From: Strix aluco
Taxonomy: Eukaryota; Chordata; Aves; Strigiformes; Strigidae
Length of the DNA stretch: 64,000 nucleotides
Assembly: GCF_031877795.1 (NCBI RefSeq)
Contig: NC_133940.1
Span: forward strand, 8,743,985 to 8,807,984
Direction: 5' to 3'
Shown here: positions 25,801 through 36,775 of the stretch, piece after piece
Position numbering within the stretch: position 1 is the stretch's first letter
How the letters are laid out: every line of letters starts with the position of its first letter
Position numbers and translations under genes: made by a program
Notes under the pieces: model-generated
Database searches by the model: none
What the model saw: the letters and a program-made list of their open reading frames with translations, nothing else
Told to the model about the DNA's origin: nothing

Positions 25801-27470
25801 TCAGCACATGCCCGTCTTTCAGGCAGTCTAAGAAACTTGTAGCATTTACCATAACAATGATTCGCAGTGCTCTGTCTTCCATAATTACCAGACCATCTGA
25901 GGATTGTGCAGGAAGTGCTGATAAAGGAACCCAAATAATAAAGTGAAGTAAAGAGCATAGGTGTGTTCCTGTCACAGAACACTCCAAGGTCCATAGTGCA
26001 GCTGTAGCTGCTCCTGGTGCAAAGGCTTCTTTGCAGATGCTTCAGTAGGTATTGCTTCCATGGAGCCACATCATTTTTGAATCTCTGCCACATGTGCTTA
26101 AATGTTCCCACGCTGGGCCCCGGGAACAGAGTCCTGTGGTGTGTTGTGCTGTGCATGTGTAGCAGGAGGCATAGGGGGTATTTTGTTCTTTTGATGAAAA
26201 TTTCATTGCTTTTGCTCTTAGTACTTCGATGTCCTTCACATGTTCCTTTCCTGAGTAGATGTTGCAGTCCTATAGCTGCTTCAGTCTTCTTGGCTGTTAC
26301 GTAGTACTGTTGTTATGGCCAGGGTTACAAAGCCATGCTCTTGTACATAGACAGCAAAGCTCTTTTTCCTGGAATATGAGCAAGTGTTCAGTTTTGGGAA
26401 GCCAAGAGGTATGTGTGAGCTTTTTGTTAAGTGAGACCCACTGGGAGATGTGCAAACAGCAGGAGCCTGAAGGGGAAACCAAGGCTGGACCTCAGTTCCT
26501 GATGCCATGGTCTCTGAGAACAAGGAATTAGCTTGGGGCTCTGGTTACAGAGAGGGAATTGTCTGCAGGCTGTGTGTGACCACCTCTGTTCCAAACCAAG
26601 CATAAATTAAACAAGCAACACTCATAGTTTACCCGTGAGCCGCATCACTGCTTTCTCAGATGCTGACCTGCGAGGCCATAGGCAGCTTCTACCCTGTGCC
26701 AGGAGGACAACAGTGTGTTTGTCTCATGCAGTGTGATTTTCAGTGGGTCTTCCCAATTATCCCCTAGAAATCAGCTAGTGAGGTTTTTCTGGAAGAGATC
26801 TTCAAGCGCTTTGCAGACTGACAGGCTGCGAGCATGGAAGTGTTGACAGTCCAGGAATGGACCATGACTGTATTCAGTTGCATCCAGCTTAGAGCATGAA
26901 AGATTTCCAAGTCAAGTGGAAGCTGCAGGGTAACTGCGGGATGCAGAAGTCCAAGCTAGGAGTTAGTCAAGGGCTCTTCTGATTCAGACCGCTATTGTTA
27001 CAAATCCCCAGTCATGTTTGTTAACCCAGCTAGCTCTGTCCTTTTCCAGGGCCACAGCACCTCTAGCAGCAAAATGTGCTTCTGGTACCGTGGTGGGGTA
27101 ACAACTCCATCTAGTTGTGTGGGAAGAGTGTTGCCTACTGAATTTATAGTTGCGTGTGCTGCAGTTCAGCATTTCTCATCTAAACCCCTCCCAGTTTGGG
27201 GACTGAGGGGAATGCCCAGAGAGGTGAATAGGGCTGTGCTACTGCCGGTTTTATCCTGCTTCTTTCCGTTGTTCTTGCATATCACAGGCTCTGGAGATTG
27301 CTCTGCACAAGGTGGTTCAAAGTGAAGTGTTCAGCTTGGGAGAACTGCCCAAGAGCCAAAAGGTGAGCACATCAGAAATATTTTAATTTCTATTTCTATT
27401 CTGTCTTCCACTGAATGACATCCTTGTAGTTTTAAACACCAGTGAATGCAAGGAAAGCAGATCTTCTGCT
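7881..27470. other. GPR50: Intronic DNA without recognised genes
   Basis: Long AT-rich to neutral intron segment. No gene, RNA or well-preserved transposon recognised. Simple tracts include an 18-T run at 21336-21353. Short open frames occur on both strands but lack recognisable domains or consistent splice contexts. Confidence 0.45.
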
Positions 27471-27473
27471 GGC

Positions 27474-27540
27474 AGAGCAGGAAGCTGAAACAGAGGCAGT
27501 GGTTTGCTCAAGGCTACATGGTGATTAGTTGGGGAAGCCC
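27474..27540 (+). repeat. Possible MIR/CORE-SINE remnant
   Basis: The stretch with GAAGCTGAAACAGAGGCAGT and then TTTGCTCAAGGCTACATGGT resembles the core of MIR elements (gaaactgaggcacagag ... ttgcccaaggtcacacagc) in plus orientation. Divergence is high, as expected for an amniote-age SINE. Recognition is by eye only. Confidence 0.4.
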
Positions 27541-28876
27541 TTGCTTGAAACAAGTATGGGTCTCTTGTTTGTCCTTGGAGTCAATGCTCCAATATGAGAC
27601 TAGCTCTGACTAATTAAATGCAGAATTACCCAGTGTGATCACTTCCTGCCCTCTAAAGAAATACAAAACAAAACCTGCCAGCACTGCGCCCTCACACTAT
27701 GGGGCTGGCTGGCTGGTTATCTACTTAATTTGTTTGGTTTTTCAGTGTTTCTTTTGGGCCTGACTGAAGCAGAATCATCCCGTCCCCTCTGGAAATCAGC
27801 ATCCTTCAGGCAAAATGTATAGCTTGGCTTGCAGGACACTTTTCAGTCCCAAATATTTCTTGGTGACTGCTGTGGTACCTCTACAAAATCAACTTCAGGT
27901 GTGACTTGTGTAAGCCTTGTGCATTTCTGTTCCCTTCTGTCGATCCCAGCAGTCTTCATGGGTGAAACCAGTGCCTGGTGGTGTAGAGAATTTGGGAGTG
28001 CTGATACCTGAGGACAGGTATGGCCTCGACCTATGTGGGCAGAAGGAAATGTGTGGTCTGTTCCAAGATGGCATTGATATTGATGCTACAGACCCATCAG
28101 CATCCTCCATGTTGAATGAGTGCATATTTTTAAGGAATATTGTAACACCAAGAGAATAATGTTAAAATTTGGTCTGGTAAGATTTATTACTTTAATATCG
28201 GAGGGTTCCAGCTGATACCAGATTAATATATTCATAGGGTTTTAGGAAACACTTGGGTATTAACAGTTACCTTTTAATCTGAAATCTTTGCAAGGGTCTT
28301 GTGTCACTTCTGAGCTAATGCCTCAGCCTGTCTTTATAAGAGGTTAAATTTCTTTACATGGCGTTTTGAGATTAAATATGAAAGAGGGAAACTGGCCCTT
28401 TATTTTAACAAGTTCCCATTTGATTTAACAGCTGCTGTGAGTTCTGTCTTGTCTTTTTGGCTGTATTTGCTGCTTTGGCAGCGTGTTTCTGGATGTCAGT
28501 TTTACAGAGTTCTAATGAAGTGCAACACTTTTTTCTGTTCGCCACAGCTGTTATTTGTCATTTGATATAAATCTACCTTTTTATTCCTGAATAAATGACA
28601 AAAGGACAGTTAGTATCAGAAGGCAGTGCTGGCATGAGAATTTTTGCTTTGTTGTTAATGTATAAGCAGCCATCACTCTCCTTTTAAAGGATGTGTTGTA
28701 TAGCTGAATTTTGGAAAGGCTTTGAACTCCTAAGGGAACTAAAGCCGGACTCTTCCCCTGTTCTGCCCTTTGCTACTGCCTTGTCCTAATTAGCAGTTAA
28801 ACTCCATGCTCTGCACTCCTGGTGCTGAGATGCTGGTTTCCGGCAATCGTGCTGGGTTTGTTTTTCATTGTGGTGC
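27541..28876. other. GPR50: Intronic DNA without recognised genes
   Basis: About 1.3 kb of intron between the MIR-like remnant and the solo LTR. No gene, RNA or repeat recognised. Confidence 0.4.
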
Positions 28877-28881
28877 AGTCA
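28877..28881. repeat. Target-site duplication, left copy (AGTCA)
   Basis: AGTCA directly precedes the TG start of the solo LTR and is repeated exactly at 29461-29465 after the CA end. Five base pairs is a size expected for retroviral integration. Confidence 0.9.
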
Positions 28882-29460
28882 TGTCCTGGTTTCGGCTGGG
28901 ATAAAGCTAATTTTCCTTCTTAGTAGCTTGAATAGTGCTGCGTTTTGAGTTCAGTATGGGAATTCAGTATGAGAAGAATGTTGATAATATACTGATGTTT
29001 TCACTTGTTGCTAAGAAATCAAGGACTTTTCAACTTCCCATGTCTTGCTAGTGTGCAGGTGTACAAGAAGCTGGGGGGGAGCAGAGCCAGAGCACTGGAC
29101 CCAAATTGGCCAATGGAATATTCCATATCATATAACAGTGCGATTAAGGTTGGCCAGGAAACTTGCTCTCTTCCAGGATTATGGTTTCAGGATTTTTCCT
29201 CCTCTGGGATCGCTAGCTGGAGATTCGCTGGGTGTTGGTGGTGAGCAATTGCATTGTGCATCACTTGTTCGTATATTCTATTATTGATATTATTATATAA
29301 TTTTTTTTTAATTTTATTTCATTTCAATTATTAAGTTGTTTTTATCTCAACCTATGAGTGTCCTTACCTTCATCCTTCCAATTCTCTCCCCCATCCTCTG
29401 GGGCGGGGTGAGTGTGTGGCTGTGTGGTGTTGGACTGCTGACCGGGTTTAAACCATGACA
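28882..29460 (+). mobile_element. ERVL-type solo LTR, plus orientation
   Basis: Starts TGTCCTGGTTTCGGCTGGGA and ends GGGTTTAAACCATGACA, the usual ends of avian ERVL-type LTRs, 579 bp long. Inside are the familiar GAGAAGAATGTTGATAA and GAGCAATTGCATTGTGCATC segments, an AT-rich stretch near 29283-29340 and the TTTATCTCAACC segment. A perfect AGTCA duplication flanks it, so both borders are exact. No gag, pol or env remains, so it is a solo LTR formed by LTR-LTR recombination. It is in the sense direction within the GPR50 intron and could donate promoter or poly(A) signals, but nothing shows that it does. Confidence 0.92.
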
Positions 29461-29465
29461 AGTCA
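29461..29465. repeat. Target-site duplication, right copy (AGTCA)
   Basis: Exact repeat of 28877-28881, marking the right border of the solo LTR. Confidence 0.9.
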
Positions 29466-32400
29466 ACACTGTGAGTTGCTTCATTTGTGCTCCCAAATGA
29501 AGGCTGTTAGATCTGCTGAGTTAGCAGACATGGGCCCATGCTCCTTGGGGTGCATCTTCCCCCACCCTGGAGTTGGGGAGATGCGACAGCCAGAGCGGGG
29601 TGATGCAATAGCCTGGGCACGGTGTGCCCCTGGGGAGGTTCTTGGATGGTTCAGACTGGAGAGTTTGCTGCAAGAGCTGGTCTTGGTTATATTTTGTAAA
29701 TCTGTTAATGAAGCTGCAAATCCTGGTTTCTTTTAGCTCAGACATTACAAATAACTTCCTGGATTCCTTAGAATATATACAGATACTTGACAGAGCTATT
29801 TGAGTCTGTTAAAAACTTCATGTGGTTGGACAAGGGCGGTCCTGCTGGACTGAAGATGACCCCCTTGCTCTCAGAGGTGTTTCCTGAGCTGCCTAAATGA
29901 ATGTACAACCCATGTTGGTGCGTTCACACGCCTGACAGGGAAATGCACACCATAGCATGCCGTGCAGCCAGCTCTGCTCAGAAAGCAGAGTGTGTTTGCT
30001 GGACTCCTCTCGGTTTCTCATTCATGTGCAAAGTTCTCATCTGTTTCTGGTAACGCACCAAGCAAACTTTTGAACAGAATTTCTGCAAAGCTTTTTTGTA
30101 GTGCATGCTAAGCTCACCTTAGATCTCCCTGTCCTGTGTTTCTAACAGCTTGCTTTTGAGGCTCCCTGTGAAAAGGAAGTGGGCAACATGCTGTGAGTTC
30201 TTGTTGCCTACCTTGACGTGCTTGTGTTACACTCCAGCTGAGAGGTAGAAATTCTCATCCTTTCTAACCCTGTCAAATCAACCCCCTCTCAGGAAGATAT
30301 TTCTAATGATATGTGATATTGCAAGTACCCTTAAGATTTCATGATGAATGTATGACATTGGTGTTTGCATTTGGACACAAGGACTTCTCACTAGAAGACT
30401 CTATATTAAGCCCATACCTCATTTAATCCTTAAATTTTCTGTTACTTTGGAGTTTGCTGATAGACAAAAATACTTCACTGGGGACAGATAACAACATGGG
30501 GATTACTAAGAAGAGGAAATGGAGGGTCACAAATGGTTCTGAAGAGACTGGGAGGCAGGAAGTAATATCTTAAGCTTAATGAATGACGGCTCTTTAAAAA
30601 ATGCTGTTAGATAGTCTAGGAGTGGGGAAGAGGGCTTTTCAGAAATTGCATAGAGTGAATGAGGTTTTTCTTTTAGAAATTTATGAATCTTGACCATTTC
30701 TCATGTCTTTGGAGAGGATGGCAAATTAAAAGATGTCCTCTAAAACTGATAGACATTCCAACACTTCAGGAGCAAAAGGCAGTGTGAAAACCTGTAACTC
30801 TTCTATTTTGCCCCTGCTTGGGGGTAGGTCTCATGCTGGCCTAAGGTCCTTTTAAGTTATTTCTTTGTTTCTGAGCTTGCTCAACCAGTACATGCCTAAA
30901 ACCTTTTTTTCTAGCAAGCGGTGTGGAAGGCAGCTTGGATTTGAGTGATGGCAATGTTGATCTAGAAATGCTCCTTGTCAGTAATTTTTAGGAGAAGCTG
31001 TGCCTGAGAGGGATGGTCAACCCAGGGGCCCTTCCAGCTCTGTTGTTGCTGATGGGTTTCATAGTCATACCCTCGGCCATACAAACACGGAAGGGGGGAG
31101 CAGAGTCTCCCTTACCAACCACCAGCTGGGTTAAAAGGTCCACTTGGGGTTAGCGTTTAAAGGGTTGCACGCAGCCCTCTCTAGGCCTTGCTGGCTCATA
31201 ATGGGAGTCATAAGGCTCGAGTTACACTTTACCACTTTGAAGTATCCTGGTATGGATATTAAGTAGTTTCAGAGAGAAGAAATCTCTGTGATTTATTTCT
31301 TGCTAAGGGAAGTTCAATAGAGATAAAAAGGGAAAGGGAGGGGAAAGTTTAAGGGGACACTCAAAGCACTATCACTTGATGGTGATTATACAACTCTAAA
31401 AATAGGCCTGCTCTTATCACTACAGACTAGAAAGTAGGTCTCAAGGGCGTTTCAGGATTAGGCAATTGAGCTAAGTACATCAGAATTTCTTTGGCTTACA
31501 TGGATGGCCTTTTTTCCTTTTTTTCAGCAACTTTTATTCTTTCTGGTGTTTTTTGCTGAGGGCAAAAGTTTGTGTAAGAGCAAAATCCAGTGATGCTCTT
31601 GCAAGTGGAAGCTGTCAGTGGCAGAGGTGTCTGCCAGCCTCATCACTTGTGGCCCACAAGTGCAAGATCTCCCTTTTAATGTGCATATTTCTGCCTACAA
31701 GTACGGCTACTTACTTCAAGAGCTTCCCCCAGTAATTTAGGTGTCAATCCCATGAAATCTTATTCTTCTTCAAGCCAGCTGGATATTAGCCACCATTAGA
31801 CTCTGTATTGAGATCAGTGCACCCATATGAAATATTTGTTCACGCAGGCTCATGTCAGAACATGTTTACTGTGGGCTTTGCCACAAAAACATCTTTTTTC
31901 TGTTAATATACCCACACATTGCACCTCAAAGATAATTAAGTTTTATAAGTCACTAGGAAAAAACCAGAACCAGATGCCTTCCAGCAATACCTGTGGGACT
32001 CCCCAGTCCAAGTTCCTCGTATCATCGATCATTTCTTGCTGCCCATCCTGTACCCAGCCTTGACATGAGTCCTGTAACCCTGTGGCATATCTGGAGTGAA
32101 GCTTTTGCTTATGTTCTGGGAAACACTGTTTTTTGGACTCATTTCTGGGAAAATGGAAAAGGACCTTTAGGGCATGCGTTGTTTTTTTGAGGTAATTTTT
32201 TCCAGTATCATTTTTATTCTTATTGAATCAGCTTTAACTGTTTGCATTGGACTTTTGCCGATGCAGTTGTATCAGAGTCCCTAAAGTGTTCCCAGGTGAA
32301 AGTAACTCTCCATTTCCAATGGGATTGGTAAATAGTTGTGAATGAACCAGGAGGTCCAGAATAGATTTTCTTTTACTTTCTACTCTCCTCCTCTCACAGT

Positions 32401-34208
32401 TCACAGTCTTGATGAAGCCATCAAACCTTGGGTCTCTTTCTTTCCCCATCTGTAATGTAAGGAATATTACTCCTCTTCCTAGAAGATTGTGAAGGCTGGA
32501 TGAACCATAATTCAGGTAGTTCAACCTTTTTCCTTGCCATGGGGCTGGATGCTGGGTTTGGAGGACTGGCTATGCAGAGGAGTGTAAGTAGCTCCCCCAA
32601 AATGTGCTGCTTTCCTGTTCCTCATGGTACCATTTCTCTTCCAGCCTCATCCTCGCTGCATGTGCATACTGTGGCAGTATCTGCTTCATTGCCAGGTCCA
32701 GTGTGAGGCCACAGGAGAAAAAAATGTGAGCTGGAAGGAATTCTGTGGACTAAATCTACCTCATGGTTTATTTGTATAACCTGCTTTTATAACATTGGCC
32801 ACCAAATGTTTGAAAAAATACATTAAGGTTATCAGAAGAAAAGCCATTCAATTGCAGTGTGGCACTGTAAGACATACAAGGACTATGCTGTAGCCTACAA
32901 CAAGGCTATCACCTTGGAGATAAATGGGATCCCAATTATGCTTCTTTTTCCTAACCCTAGTGGCAATTTCTGTGCAGAAGCAGAATAAATATCCTACCCC
33001 GATTATCACCCTGCTACTGCTCTAACACCCAAGCCTTCATTTAGGTAACCTTTATTCAGTTCAGTATTTAACTAGCAGACCCTCTGTTTTCAGTGCTGAG
33101 AAGATGAGCAGAAAGGAGCTGGTTTGTTACAGTGATTGGCAAAAAGGCCATTTATGAGAAAGCTGGTATGTGCCCAGCTCATCAACACCAGGGTGTGCTG
33201 GCCCCTGCCCACGAGTCATGGTCAGTGAGGTCTTTGCTTGGCCAGTGAATTCCTCACCCCAAGCCCAGATCGAGAAGTGGCTTTAGAAGGTCAGCTTTGG
33301 TTTAGGAAGGCATCCAGCCTTTGACTGATCAGATCATGGGGCGCCAGGGTGCAAAGTTCGTGCATCAGACATGAAGCCCCAAGTAGGTTAAGTCTGGAGA
33401 ATATCTAAGAGCACCAAGGGTAGAGTAAAGATGGAGAGGAACACGCCTGTTTTCCTTCCATCTCCTGCCAGCATGTTTACTCAACACATTTACAGCAAGA
33501 GGAGGAGGGTGCTGTGTAATTACAGTGAGGACAGATTTAACAGCTAAGGCAAATTAAATGCAGATCTGTTATGGCAGACTGGAGTGTTCATTTGCCTGTG
33601 AACAAGTCTGCTTCCTGCAACTCTCTGCATGATGGCTCTCTTCCTTACATCCCTGCATTTCCCTTTCTTTGGGCTTTGACACCTGCTTGCAGGACAGTTT
33701 TTCTTAATTAACAAACCTAAGATTTGCCCCATAATACTGTAAGAAAAGTGCAGGCTGATACAGCTTCAGTTTCATGCTTTTCAAGACAGCTTGCAGAGGT
33801 AGCAGATTGACAAGCCCACTTGCACTTGGTTTGTTTCAGATTTGCCCTACCTATGTGAGATCAGATTCTGGTTCAAGGAATGGGGTTTGTTTACCCTCTC
33901 CAAAACAGATGAGAAAGGAATTTCAGCTAAATAGTCTGTATGGCACAGACTAACCTGACTTGGCAGCGGAGAACAGGAGTTCATGAAGTTCCTGAGGAGG
34001 CAAGATTTGCTGGGAAGGAAAATAGTCCTCCTTAGACCAACCCAGAATGGGAAAAGTGGATAATATTCCTCTGGGCACATGACCCCATCTCAGCATCGCT
34101 GAGCTGAGGTTGCTCAGAGCACAGCTGCTCTGTGTTAGTGTGTGTACCCAGCAAAACTCTGTTCTGTTAACTCAAGCTCTCCTATTACTATTTCTCTAAT
34201 TATTGAGT
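29466..34208. other. GPR50: Intronic DNA without recognised genes
   Basis: No gene recognised. The stretch at about 31000-31500 has a composition and, on the minus strand, an AATAAA-containing arrangement that could be an old LTR, but no TG/CA borders or target duplication could be fixed, so it is not called as one. Confidence 0.4.
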
Positions 34209-34271
34209 TAGGCTTAGTTATGTTAGGAATTATTTCTAGGTATTATTTTAGGCTTAGTTATATTAAGAATT
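34209..34271 (+). repeat. Two-copy 40-bp-period direct repeat
   Basis: The unit TAGGCTTAGTTATGTTAGGA at 34209 recurs with two substitutions at 34249, each copy followed by ATT. The second copy abuts the 5' edge of the CR1 fragment that starts near 34264. Confidence 0.6.
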
Positions 34272-35320
34272 GGCTCAATGGTTGCACTCAAAGAGCTGCA
34301 GTCAACAGCTCAGTGTCCAAGTGGAGAGCAGTGGCGAGCGCCTTTCCTCAGGGGTGGATGTTGGGACCAGTGCTGTTTAACATCTTTATTGGCCACATGG
34401 ACAGTGGGATCAAGGCACCCTCAGCGAGTTCACCAACGACACCGTTGACATGTGGTGCGGAGGACACGCTGGAGGGAAGGGATGTGCCATCCAGACCTGA
34501 CCAGGCTGGAGACCTGGGCCTGTGCAAACCTCATGAAGTTCAACAAGGCCAAGTGTAAGGTCCTGCACATGGGTCAGGGCAATCCCAAGCACAAATCCAG
34601 GCTGGGTGATGAGTGGATTGAGAGCAGCCCTGCGGAGAAGGACTTGGGGGTGTTAGCGGGTGGAAAACTGACTGTGAGCCAGCAATGCGCGCTTGCGGCC
34701 CAGAAAGCCAACCATGTCCTGGGCTGCATCCAGAGCAGTGTGGCCAGCAGGTCGAGGGAGGGGATTCTCCCCCTCCGCTCTGCTCTCATGAACCCCCCCT
34801 GCAGTGCTGTGTCCAGCTCTGGGGGCACCAACATCAGAAGGACATGGACCAGCTCGAGTGGGTCCAGAGGAGGCCACAAAGATCATCAGGGGCTGGAGCA
34901 CCTCTCCTGTGAGGACAGGCTGAGAGAGTTGGGGGTGTTCAGCCTGGAGAAGAGAAGGCTCCAGGGAGACCTTATAGCAGCCTCCCAGTAGTTAAAGGGG
35001 CTACAGGAGAGCTGGGGAGGGACTCTTGATCAGGGGATGTAGGGATAGGATGAGGGGTAATGGTTTTAAACTGAAAGAGGGTAGATCTAGATTAGATAGA
35101 AGGAAGAAATTCTTCCCTGTGAGGGTGGTGAGACACTGGCACAGGTTGCCCAGAGAAGCTGTGGCTGCCCCCTCCCTGGAAGGGTTCAAGGCCAGGTTGG
35201 ACGGGGCTTTGAGCAACCTGGGCTAGTGGAAGGTGTCCCTGCCCATGGCAGGGGGGTTGGGACTAGATGAGCTTTAATGTCCCTTCCAACCCAAACTGTT
35301 CTATGATTCTGTGATTCTAT
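34264..35320 (+). mobile_element. 5'-truncated CR1 LINE (C-terminal RT region and 3' UTR)
   Basis: Begins inside the reverse transcriptase (KNWLNG, equivalent to KNWLDG at about 55511 in the larger CR1). It continues through a degenerate FPQG...LGPVLFNIFI block, the AKCKVLHMG and EKDLGVL blocks, [19 protein letters not shown] (VFSLEKRRL) and the terminal RHWHRLPREAVAAPSLEGFKA segment, ending in the CR1 3' repeat TGATTCTGTGATTCTAT at 35320. Several frameshifts and stops break the frame (for example the FADDT motif is lost near 34430), so it is inactive. 5' truncation comes from incomplete reverse transcription, and lack of a target duplication is normal for CR1. Confidence 0.95.
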
Positions 35321-36530
35321 TACTTATGTTGATTACTTTTTTGTCTAAAAATGACCTTTATCTTTATATGGCAACTGACATTTTTTTGTTAGTCTCTTGC
35401 TGTCAGAGTGCTAGAGGAGATACTGATGCCAGGATCAGTATGTGTTAAAGATCTGTCCTGAGCTTCCATTAGAAAGTGAGGCTGGATTTGGGGCAGCATT
35501 TTGTGTTGTGCTGGTCTGTGTCCAGACTGAGCTTCTCCTCTATAGCCTAAGCTCAATTTGCTCCCTCCTGATGTCGGGTACTGTACAATGCTACTTTGTT
35601 TCAAGTCTGAATCTTTAAAAAGGATGTTAAGATGTATCTTGAAACGGACATCTGAATTTGGTATTACAACATCTAATACATCCCAAAAGTGAACCTATGC
35701 GTGTGCACAAACAACCCTATAAAAAGCACCTTTAAGTCTTAATAGGAAATCTGGCTGCTTTGACTCTCCCCTCACCTCACGCAACTTCTGTGTTCTGTCC
35801 TAAGGCTTAACCAACAGACAAGCTACAGTCTGAAAAGGTTTTGCCTGTAGCAGGTTTGGACAAGATTTGGTCCAGAATGAGTTAAAGGCTAAACGACCTT
35901 CACTGATAGAAACATTTTTGTGTGGATTTTTTTTTTTATAATACCTTCATCATTTCCATATACAATTCAAAAGAGTTACAGGCACAAAAAATCACCTCCC
36001 ATCCCCACCAACTAACCAGAAAGAGCTGGGACTGGAGAGAGAGACTTATCCCTGGGATTGCAAGGCTGGGAGCCTGAAATAAGCTGTTAGTTGTGTCAGG
36101 GTAACACCTGTCCTTGCAGTGGAGGTCCAAGGGTGTGGTGACTGATGTTGTCCCTGAGGTTTAGGCAACAAACTGTGCTGATGAAGCACAGGGAAGAGCA
36201 GGAGCCAGCTCCTGGGCTCAGCTGTGTTGGTTCAGCAGGGCTCACCAGGGCAGTCAGACATGATTTTTATTGGTAAAGTCAGCTGTGTGTTCAGATCTGA
36301 CTATATGCTCTACCTGACAGCTGCCTAGGAACTGGTTGCTTGCATGTAGCTCCTTTCCAGGCCAGAAACACACTTTGACTGGCACAAATAGCAAAAGAGC
36401 ATTTTTAAATCTATTAAGCCTGAGTTCACAGATTTTGTTTAAGAATAGTAGCAGATAGCAAATGGTGTCAGTACAACTGCTAGGACTGGAAGAGGATGGA
36501 TGCTGGTTTGTCACTTCAATAGATGCTGGC
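35321..36530. other. GPR50: Intronic DNA without recognised genes
   Basis: About 1.2 kb of intron with no recognised gene or repeat. Confidence 0.4.
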
Positions 36531-36534
36531 AATA

Positions 36535-36775
36535 ATTCACATTTATGTTTATATAGGGCCTTTCCTGTTTCAGAGCACTTTACAAACCAGTTGATAAATA
36601 ATGGACTTGGAGTTATTGTGGGCTGGTAGAGCTCACCTCTGTGCTCGTGTGGCCAGTGTCTGAGGGTAACCATAAGGGCATCAGCCTGTACTCCCTACGC
36701 AGTCTGGATGGGAATTAGGCAGCTCCTTAAAATCACATAGTACCACTCAGCAGGGATTTCAGGCAGAAAAGGAGG
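36535..36775 (+). repeat. Possible ancient MIR-type (amniote) SINE remnant
   Basis: Contains TTTATATAGGGCCTTTCCTG followed by CAGAGCACTTTACAAAC, which resembles the tttatatagcgcctttc...caaagcgctttacaaac block seen in old amniote MIR-like SINEs. Further on, AAAATCACATAGTACCACTC and CAGGGATTTCAGGC resemble the MIR core and tail. Highly diverged; recognised by eye. Confidence 0.45.
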
